Origin: Arcobacter sp. LA11
GTDB taxonomy: Bacteria > Campylobacterota > Campylobacteria > Campylobacterales > Arcobacteraceae
Assembly (NCBI RefSeq): GCF_001895145.1
Contig: NZ_BDIR01000009.1
Coordinates: 61,646 to 125,645, forward strand
DNA: 64,000 nt
Reading direction: 5' to 3'
The translations under genes were made by a program, and so were the position numbers. Shown here piece after piece: positions 27,072 to 36,032 of this stretch. A model generated the notes under the pieces. That model was not told where the DNA came from. It made no database searches and worked only from the letters and a program-made list of their open reading frames with translations. Every line of letters begins with the position of its first letter. Position 1 is the stretch's first letter.

Positions 27072-27782
27072 TTATGCCATATTTGTAAATACAGCTTGAA
27101 CATCATCATCTTCATCAAGTTTTTCTAATAACTTGGCAATTTCTTCTTGCTGTTCTTCTGTATATTCTTGAGGATTATTTGAAATTCTTTCTAATTTTGC
27201 TTTTGTAAGTTCTATTCCCATATCTTCAAATGCTTTATTTAAAGTACCAAAATCTTTATAATCAGCAGTTACTAATACAATTCCATCTTCTTCTTCAATC
27301 TCTTCAAGACCTGCATCAATAAGCTCTAATTCTAACTCTTCTAAATCCATATCCTCAGTTTTATTAAATTCGAAAATTGCTTTTCGATCAAAGAAAAATT
27401 CTAAAGATCCAGTTGGTGCCATTGAACCACCATTTTTATTAAAATGCATTTTTACATTTGCAACTGTTCTTGTATTATTATCTGTTGCAGTTTCAACAAA
27501 TACTAAAACCCCATGAGGTCCTTTTCCTTCAAAGTTTACATCTACATAATTTGCAGAATCTTTTCCAGTTGCTCTTTTAATAGCTGCATCAATATTTGAC
27601 TTTGGCATATTTTCAGCTTTTGCATTTAAAATTGCCGTTCTAAGTGCTGAATTCATTTCAGGATCTGCAACACCTGCTTTAGCTGCCATTTCAATAGCTT
27701 TTGCTAGTTTTGGGAAAAGTCGAGACATTGCTCCCCATCTTTTCATCTTTGACGCTTTCCTATATTCAAAGGCTCTACCCAT
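27072..27782 (-). CDS. YebC/PmpR-family protein
   Basis: A 236-residue YebC/PmpR-family protein (TACO1-like). It begins [20 protein letters not shown], the conserved family N-terminus, which fixes the start at 27782 with GGAG 6 bases upstream. A four-codon upstream extension is open but has no support. Members were described as transcription regulators and more recently as factors helping ribosomes through proline stretches. The C-terminus is acidic ([19 protein letters not shown]), as usual. The gene is monocistronic and convergent with the M48 gene. Confidence 0.95.
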   Translation of the reverse strand: MGRAFEYRKASKMKRWGAMSRLFPKLAKAIEMAAKAGVADPEMNSALRTAILNAKAENMPKSNIDAAIKRATGKDSANYVDVNFEGKGPHGVLVFVETATDNNTRTVANVKMHFNKNGGSMAPTGSLEFFFDRKAIFEFNKTEDMDLEELELELIDAGLEEIEEEDGIVLVTADYKDFGTLNKAFEDMGIELTKAKLERISNNPQEYTEEQQEEIAKLLEKLDEDDDVQAVFTNMA

Positions 27783-27873
27783 AAACAACTCCAATAATTT
27801 ATATAATTTTTTGACGATTATATCAGGTTTGATATATTAAGTTTATAAAACACATATTTTCAACATTATTTTT

Positions 27874-27882
27874 TGATATAAT
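27874..27882 (+). promoter_or_regulatory. Extended -10 directly before the 27888 gene
   Basis: TGATATAAT ends 5 bases before the ATG at 27888, leaving no room for a leader or ribosome-binding site. A leaderless transcript is predicted. Confidence 0.55.
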
Positions 27883-27887
27883 ACATA

Positions 27888-28739
27888 ATGACTTATAAAA
27901 TTATTATCCTATTTACACTACTTACAAGTAGTCTATTATCAGCACAAGTTTCAGTTTCTTCTAACGAAGTTAAAAATGCAAATACAGTTTTAGTAACATT
28001 AAAAGAAAAAGATATAAACAATCCTAAACTTACATTTGATAAACACAATATAAAATTTTTTGAATACCCTAACAAAATAGATACATATTATGCTTTAATA
28101 CCTGTTTCATATTATAAAAAATTAGGTAATTATAGAATTATTATTTCTTATATAAAAAATGATAAAAAAATATTTAAAGGCATCAATATAAAAGTTGTTG
28201 ATGGAAAATATAAAAGTGAAACTATAAATGTTGCAAAAGGAAAAGTTAGTTTAAGTAAAAAAAATAAAAAAAGAACTAAAAAAGAGTATGCTTCTGCAAT
28301 GAAAATATATAACACAACTACAGATATTTTTTATATAAAAGACAAATCAATTAAACCTATAAACTCAGATATAACTAGCTCTTTTGGTAAAAAAAGAGTT
28401 TATAATGGTAGTTTAAAGTCCTATCATAGTGGTACTGATTTTAAAGCATCTGTAGGAACACCAATTAAAGCAATAAATGATGGGATAGTTGTAATATCAG
28501 AAGATAGATTTTATGCAGGAAACTCTATTGTTATAAATCATGGGCAAGGAATATATTCTTGTTATTTTCATTTAAGTAGCATGAATTATAAGAGTGGAGA
28601 TTATATTAAAAAAGGTGAAATTGTTGGCTTAAGTGGAAGCACAGGGAGAGTTACTGGTCCACATTTACATTTTTCTTTTAGAGTCCATGGTATTCAGGTA
28701 GATCCGTTACAATTGATGAAGCTGTTAAATAATTTTTAG
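27888..28739 (+). CDS. M23-family peptidoglycan endopeptidase
   Basis: Secreted LytM-type metallopeptidase of 283 residues that cuts peptidoglycan cross-links. The signal peptide is MTYKIIILFTLLTSSLLSAQ. The catalytic domain is C-terminal: SYHSGTDFKASVGTPIKA carries the first His and Asp zinc ligands, and GRVTGPHLHFSFRVHG carries the HLH pair. The N-terminal half is a beta-rich region of unknown role. The zinc and catalytic residues are intact, so it is probably active, unlike EnvC/NlpD-type activators. A short hairpin with a T run follows. Confidence 0.93.
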   Translation: MTYKIIILFTLLTSSLLSAQVSVSSNEVKNANTVLVTLKEKDINNPKLTFDKHNIKFFEYPNKIDTYYALIPVSYYKKLGNYRIIISYIKNDKKIFKGINIKVVDGKYKSETINVAKGKVSLSKKNKKRTKKEYASAMKIYNTTTDIFYIKDKSIKPINSDITSSFGKKRVYNGSLKSYHSGTDFKASVGTPIKAINDGIVVISEDRFYAGNSIVINHGQGIYSCYFHLSSMNYKSGDYIKKGEIVGLSGSTGRVTGPHLHFSFRVHGIQVDPLQLMKLLNNF

Positions 28740-28757
28740 TTGTATTCAGCTTTTTTT
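28738..28757 (+). terminator. Weak terminator after the M23 peptidase gene
   Basis: A five-pair stem (AGTTG and CAGCT, including one wobble pair) with a TATT loop, followed by seven T. The stem is short, so termination may be partial. Confidence 0.45.
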
Positions 28758-28808
28758 ATAAAAATTTTAGATATTCTATTAGTCTAATATAAAGAGTTAA
28801 GGGAAAAA

Positions 28809-29669
28809 ATGAAAAATCTAATTATTTTTCTATTTATCATAATTACTTTTAATGCATGTTCTGTTACATCACATTATAAAGTTACTGAAAATTTAGAATT
28901 TGAATATGTAAATGAAAAAGATAGAAAAACATACGAACTTTTTGGTAAAGAACGAGCGATAAAAGAGATTCAAAAAGATTCACTTACTAGCAATGATGAA
29001 TTTGAAGATGATTTTTCTGATGAATTTAAAGATGCAAAAGAATCAATGGATCCCCTTGAACCTTATAATAGAGTTATGACTTCATTTAATGATTTCATGT
29101 ATATAAATTTTTTAACTCCTGTTGCTAAAGGCTATGCTGAAGTAGTTCCAGAAGAAGCACGAGTTGGAATATCTAATTTTTTACATAATATAACTTTTCC
29201 TATACGATTTGTAAATAACATATTACAATTTAAAATTAATTATGCAGCAGAAGAGTTAGGAAGATTTGCTGTTAACTCTACAGTTGGTATTCTAGGTTTT
29301 ATGGATCCAGCAAAAGAGAGCTTTAATTTAGAAAAAAGAGAAGAAGATTTTGGACAAACTCTAGGATATTATGGAGTTGGAGAAGGTTTTCATATTGTTC
29401 TTCCAATATATGGACCATCTAACCTTAGAGATGTTATTGGTTCAGTTGGAGATAACTATATAAACCCATTAACAGATGTAAGTTCTATTAAGTATAAGAT
29501 TCCAGATAGACCTGAAAAAACTTTAGGGATTACTGTATTTAGTACATTAAATAGAACATCTTTAAATTTAGGGAAATATGAAAACTTAAAAAAAGATGCG
29601 ATAGATGATTTATATCCATTTTTAAAAGATATATATACACAAAACAGAGAAAAACTAATTAAGGAATAA
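28809..29669 (+). CDS. mlaA: MlaA-family outer-membrane lipoprotein
   Basis: Lipoprotein of 286 residues (lipobox FNAC near residue 17) of the VacJ/MlaA family, which pulls misplaced phospholipids from the outer membrane's outer leaflet. The family core DPLEPYNRVMTSFNDFMY (from residue 78) and the segments FPIRFVNNILQ, FGQTLGYYGVGEGFHIVLP and GPSNLRD are present. It begins an operon with mlaC and an RND transporter. This replaces the MlaFEDB ABC importer of E. coli, as in the Campylobacter jejuni Cj1371-Cj1373 locus. An acidic linker (residues about 60-75) follows the lipobox region. The start has AAGGG upstream. Confidence 0.94.
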   Translation: MKNLIIFLFIIITFNACSVTSHYKVTENLEFEYVNEKDRKTYELFGKERAIKEIQKDSLTSNDEFEDDFSDEFKDAKESMDPLEPYNRVMTSFNDFMYINFLTPVAKGYAEVVPEEARVGISNFLHNITFPIRFVNNILQFKINYAAEELGRFAVNSTVGILGFMDPAKESFNLEKREEDFGQTLGYYGVGEGFHIVLPIYGPSNLRDVIGSVGDNYINPLTDVSSIKYKIPDRPEKTLGITVFSTLNRTSLNLGKYENLKKDAIDDLYPFLKDIYTQNREKLIKE

Positions 29670-29671
29670 AA

Positions 29672-30253
29672 GTGATCAGAAAATTAATTTTACCTTTCAT
29701 TTTATTATTTGCAACCTGTAGTTTTGCAATGACAAAAGCAAATATAGAAATAGAAATGACTAATAAAATTGATAAGGTTTTAATAGTACTAAAAGATTCA
29801 AATCTATCAAAAGATGAAAAAGCAAATGAAATTATTTCGATTATGAACGCTGCTTTTGATTATACATTAATGTCAAGATTATCTTTAGGTAGAACTTGGA
29901 AAAAAATTTCAAAAGAACAAAGAATTGAATTTATTAAAATTTTCACTCAAATGCTGAAAGATTCTTATGTTGATAAACTTGATTTATATACAGATGAGCT
30001 AGTAAAAATAATAGGTACAGAAGAACCTAAAAGAAATAGACTTATTTTAAAAACACAATTAGTTGGAAAAGATGCTAAACATGATATCAATTATAAGTTT
30101 TACAAAGTTAAAAATGCTGTAGATACTTGGTTAATATATGATGTGGACTTAATAGGTGTTAGTATTATAAAAACATACCAAGCACAATTCAAAGGGTTCT
30201 TAAAAGATAAAACTTTTCAAGAATTGTTAACACATTTAAAAACAAAAAAATAA
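29672..30253 (+). CDS. mlaC: MlaC-family periplasmic phospholipid carrier
   Basis: A 193-residue Ttg2/MlaC-family protein with a signal peptide (ending near CSFAM). It shuttles phospholipids across the periplasm between MlaA and an inner-membrane transporter. Typical features are the helical N-terminal half with DYTLMSRLSLGRTWKKISKEQR and the C-terminal DTWLIYDVDLIGVSIIKTYQAQF. The start is GTG at 29672 with AAGGAA about 5 bases upstream, 2 bases after mlaA. The next gene starts 6 bases later. Confidence 0.92.
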   Translation: MIRKLILPFILLFATCSFAMTKANIEIEMTNKIDKVLIVLKDSNLSKDEKANEIISIMNAAFDYTLMSRLSLGRTWKKISKEQRIEFIKIFTQMLKDSYVDKLDLYTDELVKIIGTEEPKRNRLILKTQLVGKDAKHDINYKFYKVKNAVDTWLIYDVDLIGVSIIKTYQAQFKGFLKDKTFQELLTHLKTKK

Positions 30254-30259
30254 AAGTTT

Positions 30260-32770
30260 ATGATAAAAAAGTTTTATGACTTATATGTTCTAAAACACCC
30301 AATAAAAGTACTTATTTTTCTTTTATTGGGTATCTCTTTTCTAGCTTTTTATTCTACAAAACTAGAAATTGATGCTTCTGCTGAAACACTTCTACTTGAT
30401 GACGATAAAGATTTACAATTTACAAGAACAATTAGTAAAAGATACTATAACCCAAACTTTTTATTAGTTACTTATAAACCAAATGGTGATTTATTATCTG
30501 AAAAGTCATTAAATAAGATAAAAAATATAAGTGATGAATTATTAAAACTTGAAAAAATAGAATCTATTACCTCAATACTAAATGTTCCTTTACTTCAATC
30601 TCCTGTACAAGAATTAACTCAGCTTGTAAATAATATAAAAACATTAAGTAGTAAAGACATTGATAAAACTCTTGTAAAAAAGGAGTTCCTAGAATCAGAA
30701 ATTTATAAAAATAACTTAGTTAGTTTAGATTTCACAACTACTGCACTTCTTTTAAATTTAAAAAATGATGATAAATATATAGAATTACTTGAAAAAAGAA
30801 ACTCTTTATTATCAAAAAAAAGAGAAAATAAAATTACAAAAGAAGAAATAAAAGAACTTCAAAAAACTATAATAGAATTTAAAAACCATAGAGATATACA
30901 AAGAGTTAAAGACCATGAAAATATAGAAGCAATTAGAACTATTTTATCTAAATATCAAAATAAAAACTCTTCACTATTTTTAGGTGGAGTAAATATGATT
31001 GCAGATGATATAGTTGGTTTTGTAAAAAATGACCTTCTAATTTATGGTTCAACTTTAGTTTTACTTTTGATTCTTATTTTATGGATTATTTTTAGACAAA
31101 CAATATGGATAATTCTTCCTATAATAATTTGTACCTTATCTGTTGTATCAACGGCAGGAACATTAGGTTTATTTGGTTGGGAAGTTACTGTAATATCATC
31201 AAACTTTATTGCTTTGCAGTTAATTATTACTATTTCAATAGTTTTACACCTTGTTGTAAGATATAGAGAATTAAGTGCAAAATATACAAAATCTAGTCAA
31301 TATAAACTTGTAATAAATACTATTCTTTCAAAATTAAATCCATCATTTTTTGCAATAATTACGACTATTGCAGGCTTTGGTTCACTTGTTCTTTCTGGAA
31401 TTCAGCCTGTTAAAAATTTAGGCTGGATGATGAGCACAGGAATTGCAATATCTTTACTAATTGCATTTATTGTTTTTCCAGCTATTCTAATAATGCTAAA
31501 AAGAGTAAATGCAACAAATGAATCTAAATTTAAATTAGGAATAATAAGTGGATCAACTCATTTAGTTGAAAAAAGAGGACCGTCTATTATCATAGGTTCA
31601 ATTTTACTAGTAATATTTAGTTTAACTGGGGCATCAAAATTAATTGTAGAAAATAGCTTTATTAACTACTTTAAAAAAAGTACAGAAATATATAAAGGAA
31701 TGGAAGTTATAGATGAACATTTAGGAGGAACTACTCCTTTAGATGTTATTTTAACTTTTAATTCTAATGAAGAGCCTACTGTTGAAGTAAAAGAAGAAAT
31801 AAATAAAGAAGAAATAGAAGACGATTTTGATTCATTTGATGAGGAATATGAAGAAGAAACAAATGATGCACAATATTGGTTCTCTGAAGACAAAATGAAA
31901 GCTATTACAAAAGTGCATGATTATTTAAATACTCTTCCTGAAGTTGGAAAAGTACAATCACTTGCAACACTTTTAAAAATAGGTAAGCTTTTAAATAAAG
32001 GGGAAGATTTAGATGGATTTAAATTAGCACTTTTATATAATAAACTTCCTATAGAATACAAACAAATTATTTTAGATCCATATATAAATATAGAACATAA
32101 TCAAGCAAGAATAAGTATTAGAATAGTAGATTCAAATCCAAATCTAAGAAGAAATGATTTAATAAATAAGATAAACAAAGAACTTGATACTGTTATAAAT
32201 GATAGTTCAATTGAACATAGACTTTCTAACTTAATGATTTTATACAATAATATGCTTCAATCTTTATTTGACTCTCAAATTAAAACTTTGGGATTTGTAG
32301 TTGCCATCTTATTTATTATGTTTTTAATACTCTTTAAATCACTTAAAATAGCTATCATTGCAATTTTAGCTAACATAGTTCCTATATCAATTATATTTGG
32401 TATTATGGGTTGGTTTAACATCCCTCTTGATATTATGACAATTACTATTGCTGCTATATCTATTGGAATTGGAGTGGATGATACTATTCACTATATCCAT
32501 AGATTTTATGAAGAGTATAAAAAAGACCATAATTATTTAAATGCAATGAAAAGATCACATGAAAGTATTGGATATGCAATGACATATACTTCATTAGTAG
32601 TTATTGTTGGATTCTCTATTTTAGTTTTATCAAACTTAATTCCTACAATATATTTTGGTGTTTTAACAGTAGTTGTAATGATAACAATCTTAGCTTCTGC
32701 TTTACTTTTATTGCCAAGATTATTGATATTATTTAAGCCTTATGGGTCTAAAGTAAAATCACATGTTTGA
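30260..32770 (+). CDS. MMPL/RND-family transporter of the Mla operon
   Basis: An 836-residue inner-membrane RND protein with the duplicated layout of this family: TM1, a periplasmic domain, five helices, then a second such half. Two MMPL domains are visible (helices near 250-410 and 685-820; ISIGIGVDDTIHYIHRFYEEYKK is the conserved helix-4 region). It probably moves lipids together with MlaA and MlaC. Direction of transport cannot be told. The second periplasmic domain contains a very acidic stretch (about residues 505-535). It overlaps the next gene by 8 bases. Confidence 0.88.
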   Translation: MIKKFYDLYVLKHPIKVLIFLLLGISFLAFYSTKLEIDASAETLLLDDDKDLQFTRTISKRYYNPNFLLVTYKPNGDLLSEKSLNKIKNISDELLKLEKIESITSILNVPLLQSPVQELTQLVNNIKTLSSKDIDKTLVKKEFLESEIYKNNLVSLDFTTTALLLNLKNDDKYIELLEKRNSLLSKKRENKITKEEIKELQKTIIEFKNHRDIQRVKDHENIEAIRTILSKYQNKNSSLFLGGVNMIADDIVGFVKNDLLIYGSTLVLLLILILWIIFRQTIWIILPIIICTLSVVSTAGTLGLFGWEVTVISSNFIALQLIITISIVLHLVVRYRELSAKYTKSSQYKLVINTILSKLNPSFFAIITTIAGFGSLVLSGIQPVKNLGWMMSTGIAISLLIAFIVFPAILIMLKRVNATNESKFKLGIISGSTHLVEKRGPSIIIGSILLVIFSLTGASKLIVENSFINYFKKSTEIYKGMEVIDEHLGGTTPLDVILTFNSNEEPTVEVKEEINKEEIEDDFDSFDEEYEEETNDAQYWFSEDKMKAITKVHDYLNTLPEVGKVQSLATLLKIGKLLNKGEDLDGFKLALLYNKLPIEYKQIILDPYINIEHNQARISIRIVDSNPNLRRNDLINKINKELDTVINDSSIEHRLSNLMILYNNMLQSLFDSQIKTLGFVVAILFIMFLILFKSLKIAIIAILANIVPISIIFGIMGWFNIPLDIMTITIAAISIGIGVDDTIHYIHRFYEEYKKDHNYLNAMKRSHESIGYAMTYTSLVVIVGFSILVLSNLIPTIYFGVLTVVVMITILASALLLLPRLLILFKPYGSKVKSHV

Positions 32771-32957
32771 AAAACATCTTCAATGTCCTTACTGTAGACA
32801 AGCTATAACTATTTTACTTGATACAGGAGTAGAAGGTTTTACAAATGTTGTCGATGACTGCGAAGTTTGTTGTAGACCTATTGATATAGATTATTGTGTT
32901 GAAGAAGGAGAAGTAACTGCTTTCTCATATAATGCAATAGAAGGTAATGAGTTTTAA
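32763..32957 (+). CDS. CPXCG-motif cysteine-rich protein
   Basis: A 64-residue protein with QCPYCRQAI near the start and CEVCCRPIDIDYCV, giving a likely zinc ribbon with two CxxC pairs. It matches the CPXCG-motif small proteins found in many proteobacteria, whose function is unknown. It overlaps the transporter gene by 8 bases and ends at the start of the LOG gene. Confidence 0.82.
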   Translation: MFEKHLQCPYCRQAITILLDTGVEGFTNVVDDCEVCCRPIDIDYCVEEGEVTAFSYNAIEGNEF

Positions 32958-32958
32958 T

Positions 32959-33525
32959 ATGAATATAGCTATTTATTGTGGTTCTTCATTTGGAAATGAA
33001 AAAATCTATGAAGAAAAAGCAAAAGAAATAATCAACTATTTATCTAAAAAAAATGTTTCAATAGTTTATGGAGGAAGTAAATCCGGACTTATGGGAACAA
33101 TTTCAAATGAAGCTATAAAATTAAATATGCAAATTCATGGTGTAATTCCAAAAGACTTAGCAAATAAAGAGATATTAAACAATAATATTTCAAATATTTA
33201 CTATGTGAATGATATAAGAGAAAGAAAAGCAAAAATGGAAGAACTTTCTGATGCTTTTATAGCAATTCCAGGGGGATATGGAACACTAGAAGAAATAAGT
33301 GAAGTTTTTACTTCTATACAAATAGGAAGTCATAATAAACCATGTGCTTTATATAATCAAAATGGATACTATAATAAACTTATTGGTTTTCTAGAAAACT
33401 GCGTAATAGAAGGTTTCATAAAGCAAGAACATTTAGATGCAATTATAATAAGTGATGATATAAGTTTTATTTATAACTCTTTTTTAAAATATAAAGCTCC
33501 AAAAAGTAAATGGGAACTCTCTTAA
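32959..33525 (+). CDS. LOG-family Rossmann protein (nucleotide phosphoribohydrolase-like)
   Basis: A 188-residue TIGR00730/LOG-family protein. The family motif PGGYGTLEEISEVFT is present, as is GGSKSGLMG of the Rossmann loop. Family enzymes release the base from nucleoside monophosphates; the plant-like cytokinin role is not implied here. I place the start at the ATG at 32959, giving MNIAIYCGSS, which aligns with family N-termini. An in-frame ATG four codons earlier (32947) is close behind AAGG but overlaps the preceding gene. Confidence 0.9.
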   Translation: MNIAIYCGSSFGNEKIYEEKAKEIINYLSKKNVSIVYGGSKSGLMGTISNEAIKLNMQIHGVIPKDLANKEILNNNISNIYYVNDIRERKAKMEELSDAFIAIPGGYGTLEEISEVFTSIQIGSHNKPCALYNQNGYYNKLIGFLENCVIEGFIKQEHLDAIIISDDISFIYNSFLKYKAPKSKWELS

Positions 33526-33589
33526 ACCATTAACTCTTGATTAACTTTTTGTTTCTCTATCATTAATACATAAGCGTTATAATTTTTAT

Positions 33590-33679
33590 ACAAAATAAGT
33601 AACTGCGAACTACTTATAGAATTTTTGCGAACAACTCTCCTAAAAAACAGAGCGATTTTTGATCTCTCTGTTTTTTTTT
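33590..33679 (+). ncRNA. Candidate small RNA with its own promoter and terminator
   Basis: A TATAAT at 33578-33583 would start a transcript near 33590. It would end at a strong hairpin (arms near 33642-33656 and 33662-33677, one mismatch) with nine T, giving about 90 bases. Inside are a small stem (AAGTA/TACTT), two copies of TGCGAAC and an unpaired AACTCTCC, which could pair with Shine-Dalgarno sequences. No reading frame is apparent. The hairpin alone could simply end the upstream operon; the promoter is the reason to suspect an RNA gene. Confidence 0.45.
33642..33679 (+). terminator. Rho-independent terminator
   Basis: The stem AAAACAGAGCGAT pairs with ATCTCTCTGTTTT with one mismatch, and a long T run follows. 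It ends either the mla-LOG operon or the candidate small RNA. Confidence 0.85.
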
Positions 33680-33813
33680 ATTTAATAAATCAAAAAGAGT
33701 TAATAAATCACATTAATTTCACACCAAAATTATATAATTGCTATGTTATTGTTATGTTATAAATGTATAATCCCAACCAAATTTATCAGATATAAAAAGG
33801 GTACCTAGAAAAA

Positions 33814-34221
33814 ATGAAAAAACTTGATAAGATTCAAACAGATTTATTACTTACAAATTTAGATGAAGATGGAAAATTATCTTGTTTAAAAGCTTTTAAA
33901 GTTGCTCGTCTTATTGGTATGAAACCAAAAGATATGGATGAAATAACTAAATCTATGAATATCAAAATAACTAATTGTGAACTTGGAGTATTTGGAAAAT
34001 TAAAATTTTCAGAACTTGATGATAATATTTATGACAAATTATCTAGAAACTTTGCACATGAGAAAAAAATTGATTGTGAAGTAGCATTTTATACTGCAAG
34101 GGATAAAGGTATGAGCCTTAGAAAAGTAGGTTCTGCAATTAACAACTCTGACATTAAAGTAACACATTGTCAACTTGGATGCTTCTATGATGAAGAATTT
34201 GAGAAATACGATGATGCCTAA
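33814..34221 (+). CDS. Protein of unknown function with a duplicated Cys-containing domain
   Basis: A 135-residue protein made of two copies of a roughly 40-residue unit. Copy 1 is residues 21-60 and copy 2 residues 84-124. Both follow the pattern (L/I)xCxxAFxxARxxGMx(12-13)IKxTxCxLGxF. Each copy has two aligned cysteines (C24/C55 and C88/C119), and C123 is extra. The spacing suggests a helical fold that could bind metal or DNA. I have seen the phrase IKxxxCQLG in hypothetical proteins but cannot name the family. There is no signal peptide. It stands alone, after the candidate small RNA. Confidence 0.75.
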   Translation: MKKLDKIQTDLLLTNLDEDGKLSCLKAFKVARLIGMKPKDMDEITKSMNIKITNCELGVFGKLKFSELDDNIYDKLSRNFAHEKKIDCEVAFYTARDKGMSLRKVGSAINNSDIKVTHCQLGCFYDEEFEKYDDA

Positions 34222-34286
34222 ACCTTTTATTTAAATCTTTTTACTACTTATTTTTTGTATACTTTCAAAAAACTTGAAAGGCATCC

Positions 34287-34916
34287 TTGAAAAAATATAT
34301 TCTTTTTGATAATGATGGAGTATTAGTAGAAACTGAGAAATGGTACTTCGAAGCAAATGTAAAAGCACTAAATGAATTAAATATAAAACTTGATGAAGAC
34401 GTTTACATGGAAATTATGGCAAGAGGTGGAACAGCATGGGAAGTTGCTCAAAAACAAGGTATAAAAAAAGAAATTATTGATGCCCAAAGATTTAAAAGAG
34501 ATATATACTATCAAGAATTTTTACAAACTAAAGATATTGAAATAGATGGAGTAAAAGATATTTTATCACAACTTAGTAATAAATATAAAATGGCTATCAT
34601 TACAACATCAAGAAGAGTCGATTTTGATTTAATTCATAAAAATAGAGGAATAGTAGATTTTATGGATTTTACTTTATGTGTAGAAGAATATAAAAGGGCT
34701 AAACCCTACCCTGACCCATATCTTGCAGGACTTAAAAAATTTAATGCAAAAAAAGAAGAAACAATAATAGTTGAAGATTCTCAAAGAGGTTTAACTTCTG
34801 CATATAATGCAGGCATAGAATGTGTAATAGTAAAAAATGAGTTTACTAAATCACATGATTTTTCAAAAGCAAATTATTTTATAGATAGTTTAAAAGAGTT
34901 AAAAACTCTTTTATAA
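34287..34916 (+). CDS. HAD-superfamily hydrolase
   Basis: A 209-residue HAD-like phosphatase. Motif I is FDNDGVLVETE (nucleophile D8), motif II is ITTSRR, and motif III/IV is KPYPDPYLAGLKK plus VEDSQRGLTSAYNAG. It has a helical cap, as in phosphoglycolate phosphatase and beta-phosphoglucomutase relatives. The start is TTG at 34287 with AAAGG about 5 bases upstream. It ends one base before the convergent aminotransferase gene. Substrate unknown. Confidence 0.9.
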   Translation: MKKYILFDNDGVLVETEKWYFEANVKALNELNIKLDEDVYMEIMARGGTAWEVAQKQGIKKEIIDAQRFKRDIYYQEFLQTKDIEIDGVKDILSQLSNKYKMAIITTSRRVDFDLIHKNRGIVDFMDFTLCVEEYKRAKPYPDPYLAGLKKFNAKKEETIIVEDSQRGLTSAYNAGIECVIVKNEFTKSHDFSKANYFIDSLKELKTLL

Positions 34917-36032
34917 CTATCTTTTCTTAAGATATTTTTTCAATCTTTTAATACCCTCTTTCATATGCTTTATATCTCTTGTATATGCAAATCTTAAATA
35001 TTGATTTGTTTTATTATCTCCAAAATCAATTCCTGGTGTAGTAGCAATATGAATATTCTCTAATAACTCTTTTGCAAAAGCAAAACTATCATTTGTATAT
35101 TTTGATACATTTGCCCATAAATAAAAAGCCCCATCTGGCTTTGCATCTACTTCAAAAATTTCATCTAACTCTTTATATAAATAATTTCTTCTCTTTTTAA
35201 AAGTCTTTTTTATACTTTTTAAATACTCATAATCAAAAGCTTCTAAAGCTGCATATTGGGAAAGTGTTGGTGCAGATATAAAAATATTTTGAGCAATAAT
35301 TTCTGCTTCTCTGCTTAAATGTTTTGGAACAATAATCCATCCTAATCTAAGTCCTGGCATACAATAATACTTTGAAAAACCATTTATCACAAAAACACTT
35401 TTTGAGAATTCTAAAGCAGAGTGAGCCTCTTTTTCATATACTAAACCATGATACAATTCATCTGATATAAAAGAGATACCATTATCATCACAATAATTAA
35501 CTAACTCTTTTAAATTCTTTTTATTATAAATATTACCTGTTGGATTTGAAGGAGAAGATATTTGAAGGGCATCAATATCATTATTTTTTAAATGTTCAAT
35601 ATTTAACTGATAGTCTGTTGATTTATCAATATTCATAAAAACAGGGTCAATATCAAACATATGAGCAAAGTTTTTATAACATGGGTATGAGGGATCACTT
35701 AATCCTAACTTTCCTTTGTGTTTCAAAGTCAAAGTATATGCAATTAAAAAAGCACCTGATGTTCCTGGTGTTAATAAAACTTGTGAATCATCTATTTTAA
35801 CATTGTAAGTTTTTTTATAATGTTTAACAATCTTTTTTCTTAACTCTAAAAGTCCTAGACTTTCTGTATAAGAGAACTTATCATCATCTAAAGCTTTTTT
35901 TAGTCTTTTTTTCACTTTTGGACTTGGAGTTAAATCAGGTTGTCCTATTTCAAAGTGTATCGTATCTTCGTATTTTAAAGCATCTCTTACAATATCCATA
36001 ACAATAAAAGAGCTCATTTTTTCGTATCTCAT
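34917..36032 (-). CDS. PLP-dependent aminotransferase, class I/II
   Basis: A 371-residue fold-type I aminotransferase. The PLP lysine is in NGFSKYYCMPGLRLGW. Cofactor contacts are in SPSNPTGNIY and SDELYHGLVY, and the substrate-carboxylate arginine is in YLRFAYTRD. It could act on aspartate, aromatic or similar amino acids; the sequence does not settle which. Monocistronic and convergent with the HAD gene with no gap. Confidence 0.92.
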   Translation of the reverse strand: MRYEKMSSFIVMDIVRDALKYEDTIHFEIGQPDLTPSPKVKKRLKKALDDDKFSYTESLGLLELRKKIVKHYKKTYNVKIDDSQVLLTPGTSGAFLIAYTLTLKHKGKLGLSDPSYPCYKNFAHMFDIDPVFMNIDKSTDYQLNIEHLKNNDIDALQISSPSNPTGNIYNKKNLKELVNYCDDNGISFISDELYHGLVYEKEAHSALEFSKSVFVINGFSKYYCMPGLRLGWIIVPKHLSREAEIIAQNIFISAPTLSQYAALEAFDYEYLKSIKKTFKKRRNYLYKELDEIFEVDAKPDGAFYLWANVSKYTNDSFAFAKELLENIHIATTPGIDFGDNKTNQYLRFAYTRDIKHMKEGIKRLKKYLKKR

